Of a stretch of DNA of 64,000 nt, positions 43,782 through 51,995 are shown in pieces. The position numbers and the translations under genes were made by a program. The stretch comes from Poindextera sp035604135 (GTDB taxonomy: Bacteria; Pseudomonadota; Alphaproteobacteria; Caulobacterales; Caulobacteraceae). The notes under the pieces are model-generated. The model saw only the letters and a program-made list of their open reading frames with translations, was not told the DNA's origin and did no database searches. Where the stretch lies: assembly GCA_035604135.1 (NCBI GenBank), contig DATNJB010000077.1, positions 34,146 through 98,145 of the forward strand. The letters run 5' to 3'. Numbering within the stretch: the stretch's first letter is position 1; each line of letters begins with the position of its first letter.

Positions 43782-44950
43782 CTAGGCGCTGGCTCGCCGC
43801 CTTGTCCGCTCAGAAATCGTAAGGTCCGCATCAGCCGCCGCCCGGGCGAGCGGTTCCAGGAGATGCGCCGCCAGGTGCCGCACGACCGGGGCGGCCACCC
43901 CATCGCCGATAACCCGCCACGCAGCGGTATGACCAGCGGGCAGCCGGTATGACTCGGGCAGACCCATCAGCCGCGCCCCTTCGCGCGGGGCAATCCAGCG
44001 GCTGCGCGCCTTGACCCCCTCGACAATGACCAAGAGCTGGCGCGACGAGCCGCCGCCGGGCGTGCGCAGGCAGCCGGCCAGGCCGTCCAGGCGCAGTTCC
44101 GCGCGCTGCACGCGCCGACCATGCTCGATGCGGACGCGACGATAGACCGGCGCGACGGTTCGCTCGCCGCCGCCCGCCGCCTCAGCGAGCCGGGCGCGAT
44201 GCGCCGGCCGCATCTGCGCCAGCAAGGCGGCGGTTTCGGCATCCGACCGCCACGCCACGCAATCGTCGGGCTCGAGCAGGCCAGAGAGCGTCGCGTTGCG
44301 GCGGGGCGGAGCCGGAAGGCGCCACCAAACCCACTGTCGGCGGAGCGCCTCGGGCAGGCGCCCGTGTGCGCGGATGACGGCCGCCGACGCGAAGGCGCCC
44401 GGTCCGTCGCCCGCCAGGCCGTCATCGCCGCGCGCGCGGCGATGACGAAGGCGCGCGGCCGCGACTGCGGCAGGAAGTCCGCGGCGTCGATCTCCAGCGC
44501 GCCGAACCGGTAGCCGCGGGCGTCGAACGCCTGGCCGATGGCCGCAAGGTCGCCGCCGTCGTTCGAGCTGAGCAGGCCCGCGACGTTCTCGAGCACGATC
44601 ACGCCGGGCGCGCGGCCCTCGGCGTCGAGCGCCGCGACCTGCCGCCAGAACCCCCAGAACGCCGACGAGCGCGCGCCGCCAAGGCCGGCGCGGGCGCCCG
44701 CCAGGCTGAGGTCCTGGCAGGGACTGGACGCCCAGGCGAGGTCGGCGCGGCCGGGCAGGTCGGCCGCCGCCAGCGCCCAGACATCGCCCAGGGTCAGGTG
44801 ATCGCCGCCGAAGTTGGCGCGATAGGTCTCGGCCTTCAGCGGGTCGAGGTCGTTGGCCAACAGGCAGGCCCAAGTATCGCCCAGGCCAAGCCGCGCCATG
44901 CCGCCGCCAGCGAAGAATTCGTAGAAGCTGAAGGCTGCGCGCCGACTCAT
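43782..44950 (-). pseudogene. dcm: DNA (cytosine-5) methyltransferase, frameshifted
   Basis: A C5 cytosine methyltransferase broken into two frames. The first frame (from ATG 44950) has motif I FSFYEFFAGGGMARLGLG, motif IV SSPCQDLSLAG with the catalytic Cys, ENVAGLLSSNDGGDL and QSRPRAFVIAA. After that the frame changes, and the second frame continues with GPGAFASAAVIRAHGRLPEALRRQ (seen as GAFASAAVIRAH) to the end at 43782, with LRTPGGGSSRQLLVIVEG and REGARLMGLPESYRLP, the motif IX-X region. The net error is +2 (or -1) at a (CG)5 tract, 44429-44438, at the centre of a 26-bp perfect palindrome (44421-44446). Removing one CG would give an ORF of 388 codons. It may be a true pseudogene, a phase variant or a sequencing error. 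vsr lies 2 genes downstream. Confidence 0.88.
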
Positions 44951-44977
44951 CGGCGCTGAGTCTTAAGGCAATTCGCG

Positions 44978-45103
44978 CTATTGCGCCGAATAGCCGGGCC
45001 GCATCAAGCGGCTGCCCTGGACGCCGTGCAACGACGGCGTCGGCAACAGAAGACCGAGCAGCACGCCGAGCAACGCGCCCACCGCCAAGACCACTCTGCC
45101 CAT
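44978..45103 (-). CDS. Possible small membrane peptide
   Basis: A 41-codon ORF in an otherwise empty 362-bp gap between the methyltransferase and the D-aminoacylase genes. It starts MGRVVLAVGALLGVLLGLLL, an uncleaved-looking or signal-peptide hydrophobic helix, and ends with SRLMRPGYSAQ. An alternative ATG at 45121 adds MQRTLI and has AAGGT close upstream. No family was recognised. The hydrophobic N-terminus and normal base use support it; the short length argues for caution. Confidence 0.35.
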   Translation of the reverse strand: MGRVVLAVGALLGVLLGLLLPTPSLHGVQGSRLMRPGYSAQ

Positions 45104-45312
45104 GATTAGAGTTCGCTGCATGACCTTAACAATGAGGCATCAGGGTTTTCGTTCAGTTACGTGAGGACGAAAAAGTTGGGCCGCAACCGAAAGCGCCCGC
45201 GAACACCTGATGATATTTTCTTCACTTGCCCGCAGCCGGACTGCGAGAGGCGACACTTGACCGACCCCGGCCCCCGCGCGCCAAATGCGCCTGGCGCCAA
45301 AGGAAACGACCC

Positions 45313-47043
45313 ATGGACAAGCCCTACGATCTCGTCGTTCGCGGCGGGCTCCTGCATGACGGCACGGGGGCGGACCCCCGCGAGGCCGACGTCGCGGTCA
45401 AGGACGGCGCAATCGCCGCCGTCGGCGAGGTCGCGGGCTACGGCGCGGAGGAAATCGACGCCCGCGGCCAGATCGTGGCGCCGGGCTTCGTCGACATCCA
45501 CACCCACTACGACGGCCAGGCGACCTGGGACGCGCGGATGCAGCCCTCGTCCTGGCACGGGGTGACGACCGTGGTCATGGGCAATTGCGGCGTCGGCTTC
45601 GCGCCCTGCCGCCCCGAGGACCACGACCGGCTGGTGCGGCTGATGGAGGGCGTCGAGGACATCCCCTTCCCGGTGCTTTCGGAAGGGCTGCCGTGGAACT
45701 GGGAGAGCTATCCCGACTATCTCGCCAGCCTGGAGAAGCGCCGCTTCGACGTCGACATCGGCTCGCAGCTGCCGCACGCGGCGTTGCGCGTCTTCGTCAT
45801 GGGCGAGCGCGGCGCCAACCGCGAGCCGGCGACCGAGTCCGACATCGCCCAGATGGCCGAGATCGCCAGGGCGGCCGCCGAGGCCGGCGCGCTCGGCTTT
45901 TCCACCTCGCGCACGCTGAACCATCGCACCAGCGACGGCCATCCGACCCCGACGCTGACCGCCGGCGAGGACGAGCTCACCGGCATCGCCATGGGCCTGA
46001 AGGCGGCCGGCAAGGGCGTACTGCAGTTCGTCTCCGACTTCGTTGACGAGGACGCCGAGTTCGGCATGCTCCGCCGTGTGGTCGAGCGCTCGGGCCGGCC
46101 GATGTCGTTCTCGCTGGTGCAGAGCCCGCTCAAGCCCTTCAACTACCAGTCGCTGCTCGCCCACGTGGAGGACGCGAACGCCGCGGGCTGCGTGATCCGC
46201 GCCCAGGTGCCGGCCCGCGCGGTCGGCGTGCTGCTCGGCCTCGAGCTCACGGTCAACCCGTTCACCCACTACGGGGCCTACAAGGAGATCGCCAAGCTCT
46301 CCCTCGCCGAGCGCGTCCAGCAGCTGCGCGATCCGGACTTCCGCGCCCGCCTGTTCGCCAGCCGCCCGGAAACCGGCGTCCGCGGCGCCGGCGGCGCCTT
46401 CGTGCGCATGTACCCGATGGCCGACCAGCCCGATTACGAGCCGCGCGAATCCGACTCGATCGCCGCCATCGCCGCCGCAAAGGGCGTCTCGGGCGAAGAG
46501 GTGGCGCTCGACCACATGCTCACGAACGGCGGGAGCGGCATGATCTACGTGCCGTTCCTCAACTACGCCGAGGGCAACCTCGATCCGGCCTATGCGATGA
46601 TGAACCACAGGGACGCCATCCCGGGCCTCTCGGACGGGGGCGCCCACGTCGGCATGATCTGCGACGGCAGCTTCCCGACCACGCTCGTCACCCACTGGAC
46701 GCGCGACCGCACGCGCGGGCCGAAGCTGCCGCTCAGCCAGATCGTGCGCATGCAGGCGCGCGGCACGGCCCGCGCCGTCGGCCTCTACGACCGCGGCGTC
46801 GTCCAGCCCGGCTACCGGGCCGACCTGAACGTCATCGACCACGACAATCTGACGCTCTACGCCCCGCAGGTTGCCTACGACCTGCCGTCGGGCGGCCGGC
46901 GGCTGATCCAGCGGGCGAGCGGCTATACCGCCACCATCGTCCGCGGCGAGGTCACCTACCGCAACGGCGAGCCCACCGACGCGCTGCCCGGCCGCCTGCT
47001 CCGCGGCGCCCAAGCCTCGCCCATGGCGCGGGCGGCGGAGTAA
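45313..47043 (+). CDS. D-aminoacylase / N-acyl-D-amino-acid deacylase family amidohydrolase
   Basis: A 576-residue amidohydrolase of the D-aminoacylase group, which hydrolyses N-acyl-D-amino acids or related compounds. The first metal motif is PGFVDIHTHYDGQATWD. GNCGVGFAPCRPEDHD is a family mark, and SDGGAHVGMICDGSFPTTLV holds the late Asp of the metal site; the C-terminus contains the usual sandwich strand YRADLNVID. A GGAAACGACCC ribosome binding site precedes ATG 45313. It is convergent with the secreted protein gene (6 bp). The substrate is not clear. Confidence 0.9.
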   Translation: MDKPYDLVVRGGLLHDGTGADPREADVAVKDGAIAAVGEVAGYGAEEIDARGQIVAPGFVDIHTHYDGQATWDARMQPSSWHGVTTVVMGNCGVGFAPCRPEDHDRLVRLMEGVEDIPFPVLSEGLPWNWESYPDYLASLEKRRFDVDIGSQLPHAALRVFVMGERGANREPATESDIAQMAEIARAAAEAGALGFSTSRTLNHRTSDGHPTPTLTAGEDELTGIAMGLKAAGKGVLQFVSDFVDEDAEFGMLRRVVERSGRPMSFSLVQSPLKPFNYQSLLAHVEDANAAGCVIRAQVPARAVGVLLGLELTVNPFTHYGAYKEIAKLSLAERVQQLRDPDFRARLFASRPETGVRGAGGAFVRMYPMADQPDYEPRESDSIAAIAAAKGVSGEEVALDHMLTNGGSGMIYVPFLNYAEGNLDPAYAMMNHRDAIPGLSDGGAHVGMICDGSFPTTLVTHWTRDRTRGPKLPLSQIVRMQARGTARAVGLYDRGVVQPGYRADLNVIDHDNLTLYAPQVAYDLPSGGRRLIQRASGYTATIVRGEVTYRNGEPTDALPGRLLRGAQASPMARAAE

Positions 47044-47049
47044 CCCTCC

Positions 47050-47568
47050 TCAGTTCGGCCGGTAGTAGGTCCCGGTCGTCGGGTTCTCGTTCGGCCACTT
47101 GGTCTGGTTCCAGCCGAGCAGGATGTCCGTGACCTTGCCGCCCGTCGCCCGCACTTCCAGCGTCCAGACCCCGCAGTTCCACAGGGCGGCCGGGATGTTC
47201 ACGGTGTCGGCGTTGCCCCACTTGGCCAAGACGGCGCTGGCGTCGTCGCCGACCTTCACGCCGCCCACCGAGCCGGCCCCGGGCGCGAGCAGGCGGATGA
47301 TCGAGACGCCGTCGCCGGTGTTGGCGACGACCTCAAGCCCGTTCGCATAGTCCCAGACGTCGTCGCCGCTCATCTTCGAGGTCTTCGCCGGCGCGCCGAG
47401 GATGGCCAGCGCCTGTTGCTCGGTCTGGCCAAGCGCGACGCCGTCGATGCTCGGCGCCGGGTCGCCGGCCTTCCACGGGAACGGCGGGCCCGCGGCATGG
47501 GCCGCGCCGGCGATCAGCAGCGCAAGCCCGGTCAGCGCGCCAGCACGCCGGTATCGAAGTCCGATCAT
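47050..47568 (-). CDS. Secreted protein of unknown function
   Basis: A 172-residue exported protein with a signal peptide (residues ~1-25, GLALLIAGAAHAAGPPFPW). The mature part shows SIDGVALGQTEQQALAILG, a weak SmpA/OmlA-like pattern of GxT-xxxVxxxLG, and a repeat of the same idea GGVKVGDDASAVLAKWG. This suggests a small two-lobed fold with one cysteine in LWNCGVWTLEV. ATG 47568 follows GGAGGTTGG. Nothing else could be assigned. It lies between the D-aminoacylase and the monooxygenase genes. Confidence 0.75.
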   Translation of the reverse strand: MIGLRYRRAGALTGLALLIAGAAHAAGPPFPWKAGDPAPSIDGVALGQTEQQALAILGAPAKTSKMSGDDVWDYANGLEVVANTGDGVSIIRLLAPGAGSVGGVKVGDDASAVLAKWGNADTVNIPAALWNCGVWTLEVRATGGKVTDILLGWNQTKWPNENPTTGTYYRPN

Positions 47569-47634
47569 CCGCCAACCTCCGCAGCCCGGCGCGGACGGTA
47601 GGCGCATGCCGGGCCGTAAGCCAGCGTCTGGAGG

Positions 47635-49452
47635 TTAGGCCAGCTCCAGCCCCTCGAGCGTCCCCGCCTCGCGCCAGTCTTCGATCAGCTTCACGAATGC
47701 CACCGGGCCGCGGCCGTAAGGCCCGTTGCGGGCGGCGAGCGCCGAGGGCTGGCCCTCGTTGTTGTAGTAGCCGGGGGTGCACTCCTCCTGGAAGCGCTGG
47801 CGCATCATGGCGCTGTCGACGATGGTCTGCACCCAGGCGGCTTCCGCCCCCTCCGACGCCTCGACCGTGCGCGCCTGCCGCTTGCCGGCTTCGGCGACGA
47901 TGTAGGCAATGTGCTTGGACTGCTCGTTCAGCATGTGCGGGAAGTTGGCGGTGAAGCCCGACTGCGAGTTGGAGACGATGAAGCAGTTCGGGAAGCCGCG
48001 GGCATGCATGCCGTGCAGGGTGGAGACGCCGTTCGCCCACTTCTCAGACAACGTGAGCCCGCCTCGGCCGACCACCTCGTAGCCGGAGCGGCGGGTGTAG
48101 GAGGTGCCGACCTCGAACCCGGTGGCGTAGATCAGGCAGTCGACCTCATACGCCTTGCCGTTGGCGACGATCGCGGTCTCGGTGATTTCCTCGACGCCGC
48201 GCCCCTCGGTGTCGACCAGCGTGACGTTCGGCCGGTTGAAGGCGTCCAGGTATTCGTCGTGGAAGCAGGGGCGCTTGCAGAACTGGTTGTACCAGGGCTT
48301 GAGCGCATCGGCGGTCGCGCGGTCCTTGACCATCTGGTCCACCCGCGCGCGCACCTGCTCCATCTTCTGGAAGTCGGCGATCTGGATGGTCTCGGCCAGC
48401 CCCTCCGGCGAGGCGCCGGCGCCCTGCCCCTTGCGCATCAGCACGAGCAGGTTGCCGATGATGTCGGTCCAGCCGTCGTTGACCAGGTCCTCCTCGGCGA
48501 AGCCGCCGGAGACCAGCGCGTTGAAATTGTCCATCCGGTGCTGCTGCCAGCCGGGCTGCAGCGACGAAGCCCAGTCCGGGTCGGTGGGCCGGTTAGCGCG
48601 CACGTCGATGGACGAGGGCGTGCGCTGGAAGACGTAGAGCTGCTTGGCCCCCTCGGCCAGGTGGGGCACGCACTGGACGGCGGTGGCGCCGGTGCCGATG
48701 ATCCCGACCACCTTGTCCTTGAGCCTGCTGAGGCCGCCGTTCGAGTCGCCGCCGGTGTAGCCATAGTCCCAGCGGCTGGTGTGGAAGCTGTGATTCCTGA
48801 AGCGCTCGACGCCGGGGATGCCGGGCAGCTTCGGCCGATGCAGCGGCCCGTTGGCCATGACCACGAAGCGCGCGCGCATGGCGTCGTTCCGGTTGGTCTC
48901 GATGATCCAGCGCTTGGCCGCATCGTCCCAGGAGAGGCCGGTGATCTCGGTCTGGAAGCAGGCGTTCCGATAGAGGTCGAAGTGCTCGCCGATGGCGCGC
49001 GCGTGGCGAAGGATCTCCGGCGCGCGCGAGTACTTCTCGACCGGCACGTAGCCGATCTCCTCCAGCAGCGGCAGGTAGATGTAGCTCTCGATGTCGCAGG
49101 CCGCGCCGGGGTAGCGGTTCCAGTACCAGGTGCCGCCGAAATCGCCGCCCTTCTCGATCATGCGGATGTCCTCGACCCCCGCCTCGCGCAGGCGCGCGCC
49201 GGCGAGTTGGCCGCCGAAGCCGCCGCCGATCACCACCACCTCGACCTCGTCGGTGAGCGGGGCGCGGGTGAAGCCGGGCGCAACGTAAGGGTCGTCGAGG
49301 TAGTGGGCGAACTCGCCCTTGATCTCGCGATACTGGGCGTTGCCGTCGGGCCTGAGGCGCCGGTCCCGCTCGGCGCGGTACTTGGCGCGAAGGGCGGCCG
49401 GATCGAACCCGAGGTCGGGCTTCGGCGCGTCGGTCACGGGGGCGTCAGTCAT
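47635..49452 (-). CDS. Flavin-containing monooxygenase, Baeyer-Villiger type
   Basis: A 605-residue FAD/NADPH-dependent monooxygenase similar to phenylacetone and cyclohexanone monooxygenases. FAD motif EVVVIGGGFGGQLAGARL lies at ~70-88. The Baeyer-Villiger fingerprint FRNHSFHTSRWDYG (FxGxxxHxxxWD/P type) is at ~230. The NADPH motif VVGIIGTGATAVQCVPHLA follows, then ATGFEVGTSYTRR. Residues 1-60 form an N-terminal extension shared with the larger type I enzymes. ATG 49452 is used. Upstream on the same strand lies an acyl-CoA dehydrogenase gene, with a hairpin and repeat copy B between. The substrate is likely a ketone. Confidence 0.92.
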   Translation of the reverse strand: MTDAPVTDAPKPDLGFDPAALRAKYRAERDRRLRPDGNAQYREIKGEFAHYLDDPYVAPGFTRAPLTDEVEVVVIGGGFGGQLAGARLREAGVEDIRMIEKGGDFGGTWYWNRYPGAACDIESYIYLPLLEEIGYVPVEKYSRAPEILRHARAIGEHFDLYRNACFQTEITGLSWDDAAKRWIIETNRNDAMRARFVVMANGPLHRPKLPGIPGVERFRNHSFHTSRWDYGYTGGDSNGGLSRLKDKVVGIIGTGATAVQCVPHLAEGAKQLYVFQRTPSSIDVRANRPTDPDWASSLQPGWQQHRMDNFNALVSGGFAEEDLVNDGWTDIIGNLLVLMRKGQGAGASPEGLAETIQIADFQKMEQVRARVDQMVKDRATADALKPWYNQFCKRPCFHDEYLDAFNRPNVTLVDTEGRGVEEITETAIVANGKAYEVDCLIYATGFEVGTSYTRRSGYEVVGRGGLTLSEKWANGVSTLHGMHARGFPNCFIVSNSQSGFTANFPHMLNEQSKHIAYIVAEAGKRQARTVEASEGAEAAWVQTIVDSAMMRQRFQEECTPGYYNNEGQPSALAARNGPYGRGPVAFVKLIEDWREAGTLEGLELA

Positions 49453-49517
49453 CGGGCGTTCCGGACACGGTGTGCTGGGCGAGCCCGGAAATAACCGCAA
49501 CACGCGCCCCGATCAAA

Positions 49518-49545
49518 GCAAAATCAGAACCCGTTTCGATTTTGC
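49518..49545. other. Inverted repeat upstream of the monooxygenase gene
   Basis: GCAAAATC (49518-49525) and GATTTTGC (49538-49545) are perfect arms, with GAA (49527-49529) and TTC (49535-49537) pairing inside and one bulged A. TTTGATC follows on the minus strand. It may terminate the acyl-CoA dehydrogenase message or serve as an operator for the monooxygenase gene 65 bp away. Confidence 0.4.
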
Positions 49546-49589
49546 GGCATCGATCGCCGCGCTTCGCGCGGCTGTCGGGAAAGAAGACC

Positions 49590-49673
49590 AACCGCAGAGA
49601 TCGCGGAGGAGCGCAGTGTACGCAGAGAGGCTCTGCTCCGCGTTCTCTGCGCTCCTCTGCGTCCTCCGCGGTT
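49590..49673. repeat. Hairpin repeat element, copy B
   Basis: The left arm is AACC followed by 9-10-base units GCAGAGATC, GCGGAGGAGC, GCAGTGTAC, GCAGAGAGG. The right arm inverts to AACCGCGGAGGAC, GCAGAGGAGC, GCAGAGAAC. The core unit is GCAGAG rather than CCAAG, so this is a second sequence family with the same plan. It ends 6 bp from the stop of the acyl-CoA dehydrogenase gene on the minus strand. Confidence 0.75.
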
Positions 49674-49679
49674 AGACTC

Positions 49680-50912
49680 TTACAGCAGATCGCCGCCCGC
49701 GGCGGAGGCGGTGGTGCCGTGCTGCTGGTAGGCCTTGATCACGTTGCGGCCGACCGTCCAGCGGTGCACCTCGTCTGGGCCGTCGACCAGGCGTTGCGAG
49801 CGGATGCCTGTGTACCAGGCCGCCAGCGGCGTATCGCGGCTGTAGCCCAGCGCCCCGTGCAGCTGGATCGCGGTGTCGACCACGTGGTGCACCATGTTGG
49901 CCAGATAGACCTTGGCGATCGAGTTCTCCTGCCGCATGTCCAGGCCGTGCTCGGCCTTGTAGGCGATGTGGAGCAGCATGAGGCGCGAGATGTAGAGCTG
50001 GGTCGCGCACTCGGCCATCATGAACTGCACCGCCTGGCGGGTGTGCAGCGGGGAGCCGAAGGTCGAGCGGTTGGTGATGCGGGCCGCGGCCATGTCCAGG
50101 GCGCGCTGGGCCATGGCGACGTTGTGCATGCCATGCCTGAGGCGCCCATAGGCCAGCCGGTGCTGGCCCATGTTGAACCCCTGGCCCTCGCCGCCGACGA
50201 GGTTCTCGGCCGGCACCTTCAGGTCGACGATGTCGATCTCGGCGTGGCCGCCGCCCATGATGTGCGACAGCGGCCCTTCCAGGGCCATGGTCGGCACGTC
50301 GCGCTTGATGCGGTAGCCGGGGTTCGGCAGCTCGACGATGAAGGTTGAGTAGCGCTGGTGGCGCGGCGCGTCGGGGTCGGTCATCGCCATGACCAGCGCC
50401 AGGTCGGCGGCGCTGGCGGCGGACGAGAACCACTTCTCGCCGTTCAGGATGTAGTTCTCGTTACCGTCCTTCACCGCCCGGGTCTGCATGCCGGTGGCGT
50501 CGGCGCCGGCGGCCTTCTCGGTCATCGAGTAGCAGACGCGCTTTTCGCCGTTCAACAGCGGTTTGAGGAACTTCTCCTTCTGGTAGTCGGTGCCGTGGGC
50601 GAGGAGCGTGAGGATGGTGGCGTCGTCCGGGCCCTGGCTGTTCATGGAAAGGGCGCCGAGGTGGCTCTCGCCCAGCTCCATTTGCACCAGCGCGTTGGCG
50701 AGGGGGCCTAAGCCCATGCCGCCGTGCTCCTTGGGGATGAACGGCAGCCAGAGCCCCTGGGCGCGGGCCTTGGTCCTCAGATCATTGAGGACGGTCTTGT
50801 ACTCTTCGCCGTCCAGGAGCCGCTTCTCGGCCGGGATGCACTCGTCGTGCACCCATTGCCGCACCCGGGCGCGCATGGCCTTGGCCTCTTCCGGAATCTC
50901 GAAATCGATCAT
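49680..50912 (-). CDS. Acyl-CoA dehydrogenase family protein
   Basis: A 410-residue acyl-CoA dehydrogenase, probably an ACAD10/11-like member. FIPKEHGGMGLGPLANALVQ is an early family mark, CYSMTEKAAGADATGMQT the FAD/substrate loop, and HGALGYSRDTPLAAWYTG the late motif region. The usual catalytic Glu at the end of this kind of motif is not evident from position alone. It oxidises an acyl-CoA and would use the ETF of this genome. ATG 50912 follows GGGAGA. Its 3' end is next to repeat copy B, and the monooxygenase gene is downstream. Confidence 0.92.
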   Translation of the reverse strand: MIDFEIPEEAKAMRARVRQWVHDECIPAEKRLLDGEEYKTVLNDLRTKARAQGLWLPFIPKEHGGMGLGPLANALVQMELGESHLGALSMNSQGPDDATILTLLAHGTDYQKEKFLKPLLNGEKRVCYSMTEKAAGADATGMQTRAVKDGNENYILNGEKWFSSAASAADLALVMAMTDPDAPRHQRYSTFIVELPNPGYRIKRDVPTMALEGPLSHIMGGGHAEIDIVDLKVPAENLVGGEGQGFNMGQHRLAYGRLRHGMHNVAMAQRALDMAAARITNRSTFGSPLHTRQAVQFMMAECATQLYISRLMLLHIAYKAEHGLDMRQENSIAKVYLANMVHHVVDTAIQLHGALGYSRDTPLAAWYTGIRSQRLVDGPDEVHRWTVGRNVIKAYQQHGTTASAAGGDLL

Positions 50913-51070
50913 GGACGGTCTCCCTGCCTTTTCGTCCAAAGCATAGACCACCTCACGCAGCGCTAGCCTAGCCCAATCCCCTCCCCTGGTTGGGCGGGCG
51001 CGCGCGTTTCACAAAAGCGACATGCAATCAGCCTAACCGCCCTTAAAGCCATGGAAAGCCGTCGACGCCG

Positions 51071-51916
51071 ATGAGCGCCGAGATCGCCGTCCGCCGCTAT
51101 CGAACGGTCTTCATTTCCGACATCCATCTGGGCACGAAGGGCTGCCAGGCGGAGCTGCTGCTCGACTTCATCCGCCACATCGAGTGCGAGCGGCTCTATC
51201 TGGTCGGCGACATCTTCGACGGGTGGAAGCTGGCCGGCGGCTGGTACTGGCCGCAGAGCCACAACGACGTCGTGCAGAAGATCCTCAGGATGGCGCGCAA
51301 GGGGACCGAGATCATCTACGTGCCGGGCAACCACGACGAGGTGGCGCGCGACTACTGCGGGGTCCATTTCGGCGGCGTGGTCGTGGTCCGCGACGCCCTG
51401 CACGAGGCGGCGGATGGCAGGCGCTATCTCGTGTTGCACGGCGACGAGTTCGACGGCGTCACGCGCCACGCCCGCTGGATCGCGTTCGCCGGCGACTGGG
51501 CCTATAGGACGGTTCTGGGCCTGAACACGTTGTTCAACCGCCTGCGCCGCCGGTTCGGATTCGGCTATTGGAGCTTTTCGGCCTATTTAAAGGTCAAGGT
51601 GAAGAACGCGCTCCAGTTCATCGAGAATTTCGAGGCCGCCGTCGCCGAAGAGGCCCGCCGCCGTGGCATCGATGGCGTGATCTGCGGCCATATCCACAAG
51701 GCCGAGATGCGCGAGATCGCCGGCGTCAGCTACATCAACGACGGCGACTGGGTGGAAAGCTGCACCGCGCTGGTCGAGCACGCTGACGGCCGGCTCGAGA
51801 TCCTTGAGTGGGCGAAGCTGCGCTCATGGTCGATGGTCAGGCGCTTGAGCGAGGCGGAAGCGCAGGAAGCCGCCCCAGAGCATGATGGCTTCGGACCGAT
51901 GAGGTCCGAAGGCTGA
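51071..51916 (+). CDS. UDP-2,3-diacylglucosamine diphosphatase-like metallophosphoesterase
   Basis: A 281-residue calcineurin-like phosphoesterase of the LpxH-like group. The metal motifs are complete: VFISDIHLGTKG (DxH), LVGDIFDGWKL (GDxxD), VPGNHDEVARDY (GNHD), VLHGDEFDGVTRHARW, and VICGHIHKAEMRE (GHxH). Such proteins act in lipid A synthesis or on related envelope phosphates; this subtype pairs with a glycosyltransferase gene that follows. The last ~12 residues, after EAAP, are encoded by the hairpin repeat at 51877-51926, so the native C-terminus may have been altered by its insertion. ATG 51071 is used. Confidence 0.88.
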   Translation: MSAEIAVRRYRTVFISDIHLGTKGCQAELLLDFIRHIECERLYLVGDIFDGWKLAGGWYWPQSHNDVVQKILRMARKGTEIIYVPGNHDEVARDYCGVHFGGVVVVRDALHEAADGRRYLVLHGDEFDGVTRHARWIAFAGDWAYRTVLGLNTLFNRLRRRFGFGYWSFSAYLKVKVKNALQFIENFEAAVAEEARRRGIDGVICGHIHKAEMREIAGVSYINDGDWVESCTALVEHADGRLEILEWAKLRSWSMVRRLSEAEAQEAAPEHDGFGPMRSEG

Positions 51917-51926
51917 GCCATGCTCT
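51877..51926. repeat. REP-like hairpin, first of a pair
   Basis: Outer arms AGAGCATG (51877-51884) and CATGCTCT (51919-51926) and inner arms CTTCGGACC (51889-51897) and GGTCCGAAG (51903-51911), with a GATGA loop, are perfect. It overlaps the last codons of the phosphoesterase gene. AGAGCATGATG-type ends are common in alphaproteobacterial intergenic repeats. Confidence 0.75.
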
Positions 51927-51939
51927 ACACTTTTGATTC

Positions 51940-51990
51940 TAAAGCACGATTCAACGATCAGGCGATACCGCCGGATCGCACCGTGCTTTA
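51940..51990. repeat. REP-like hairpin, second of a pair
   Basis: TAAAGCACG (51940-51948) and CGTGCTTTA (51982-51990) are perfect 9-base arms around a 33-base middle. It lies 13 bp after the first hairpin and 5 bp before the glycosyltransferase start, so it could affect that gene's leader. Whether the two hairpins form one element is unknown. Confidence 0.6.
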
Positions 51991-51995
51991 GCCCG

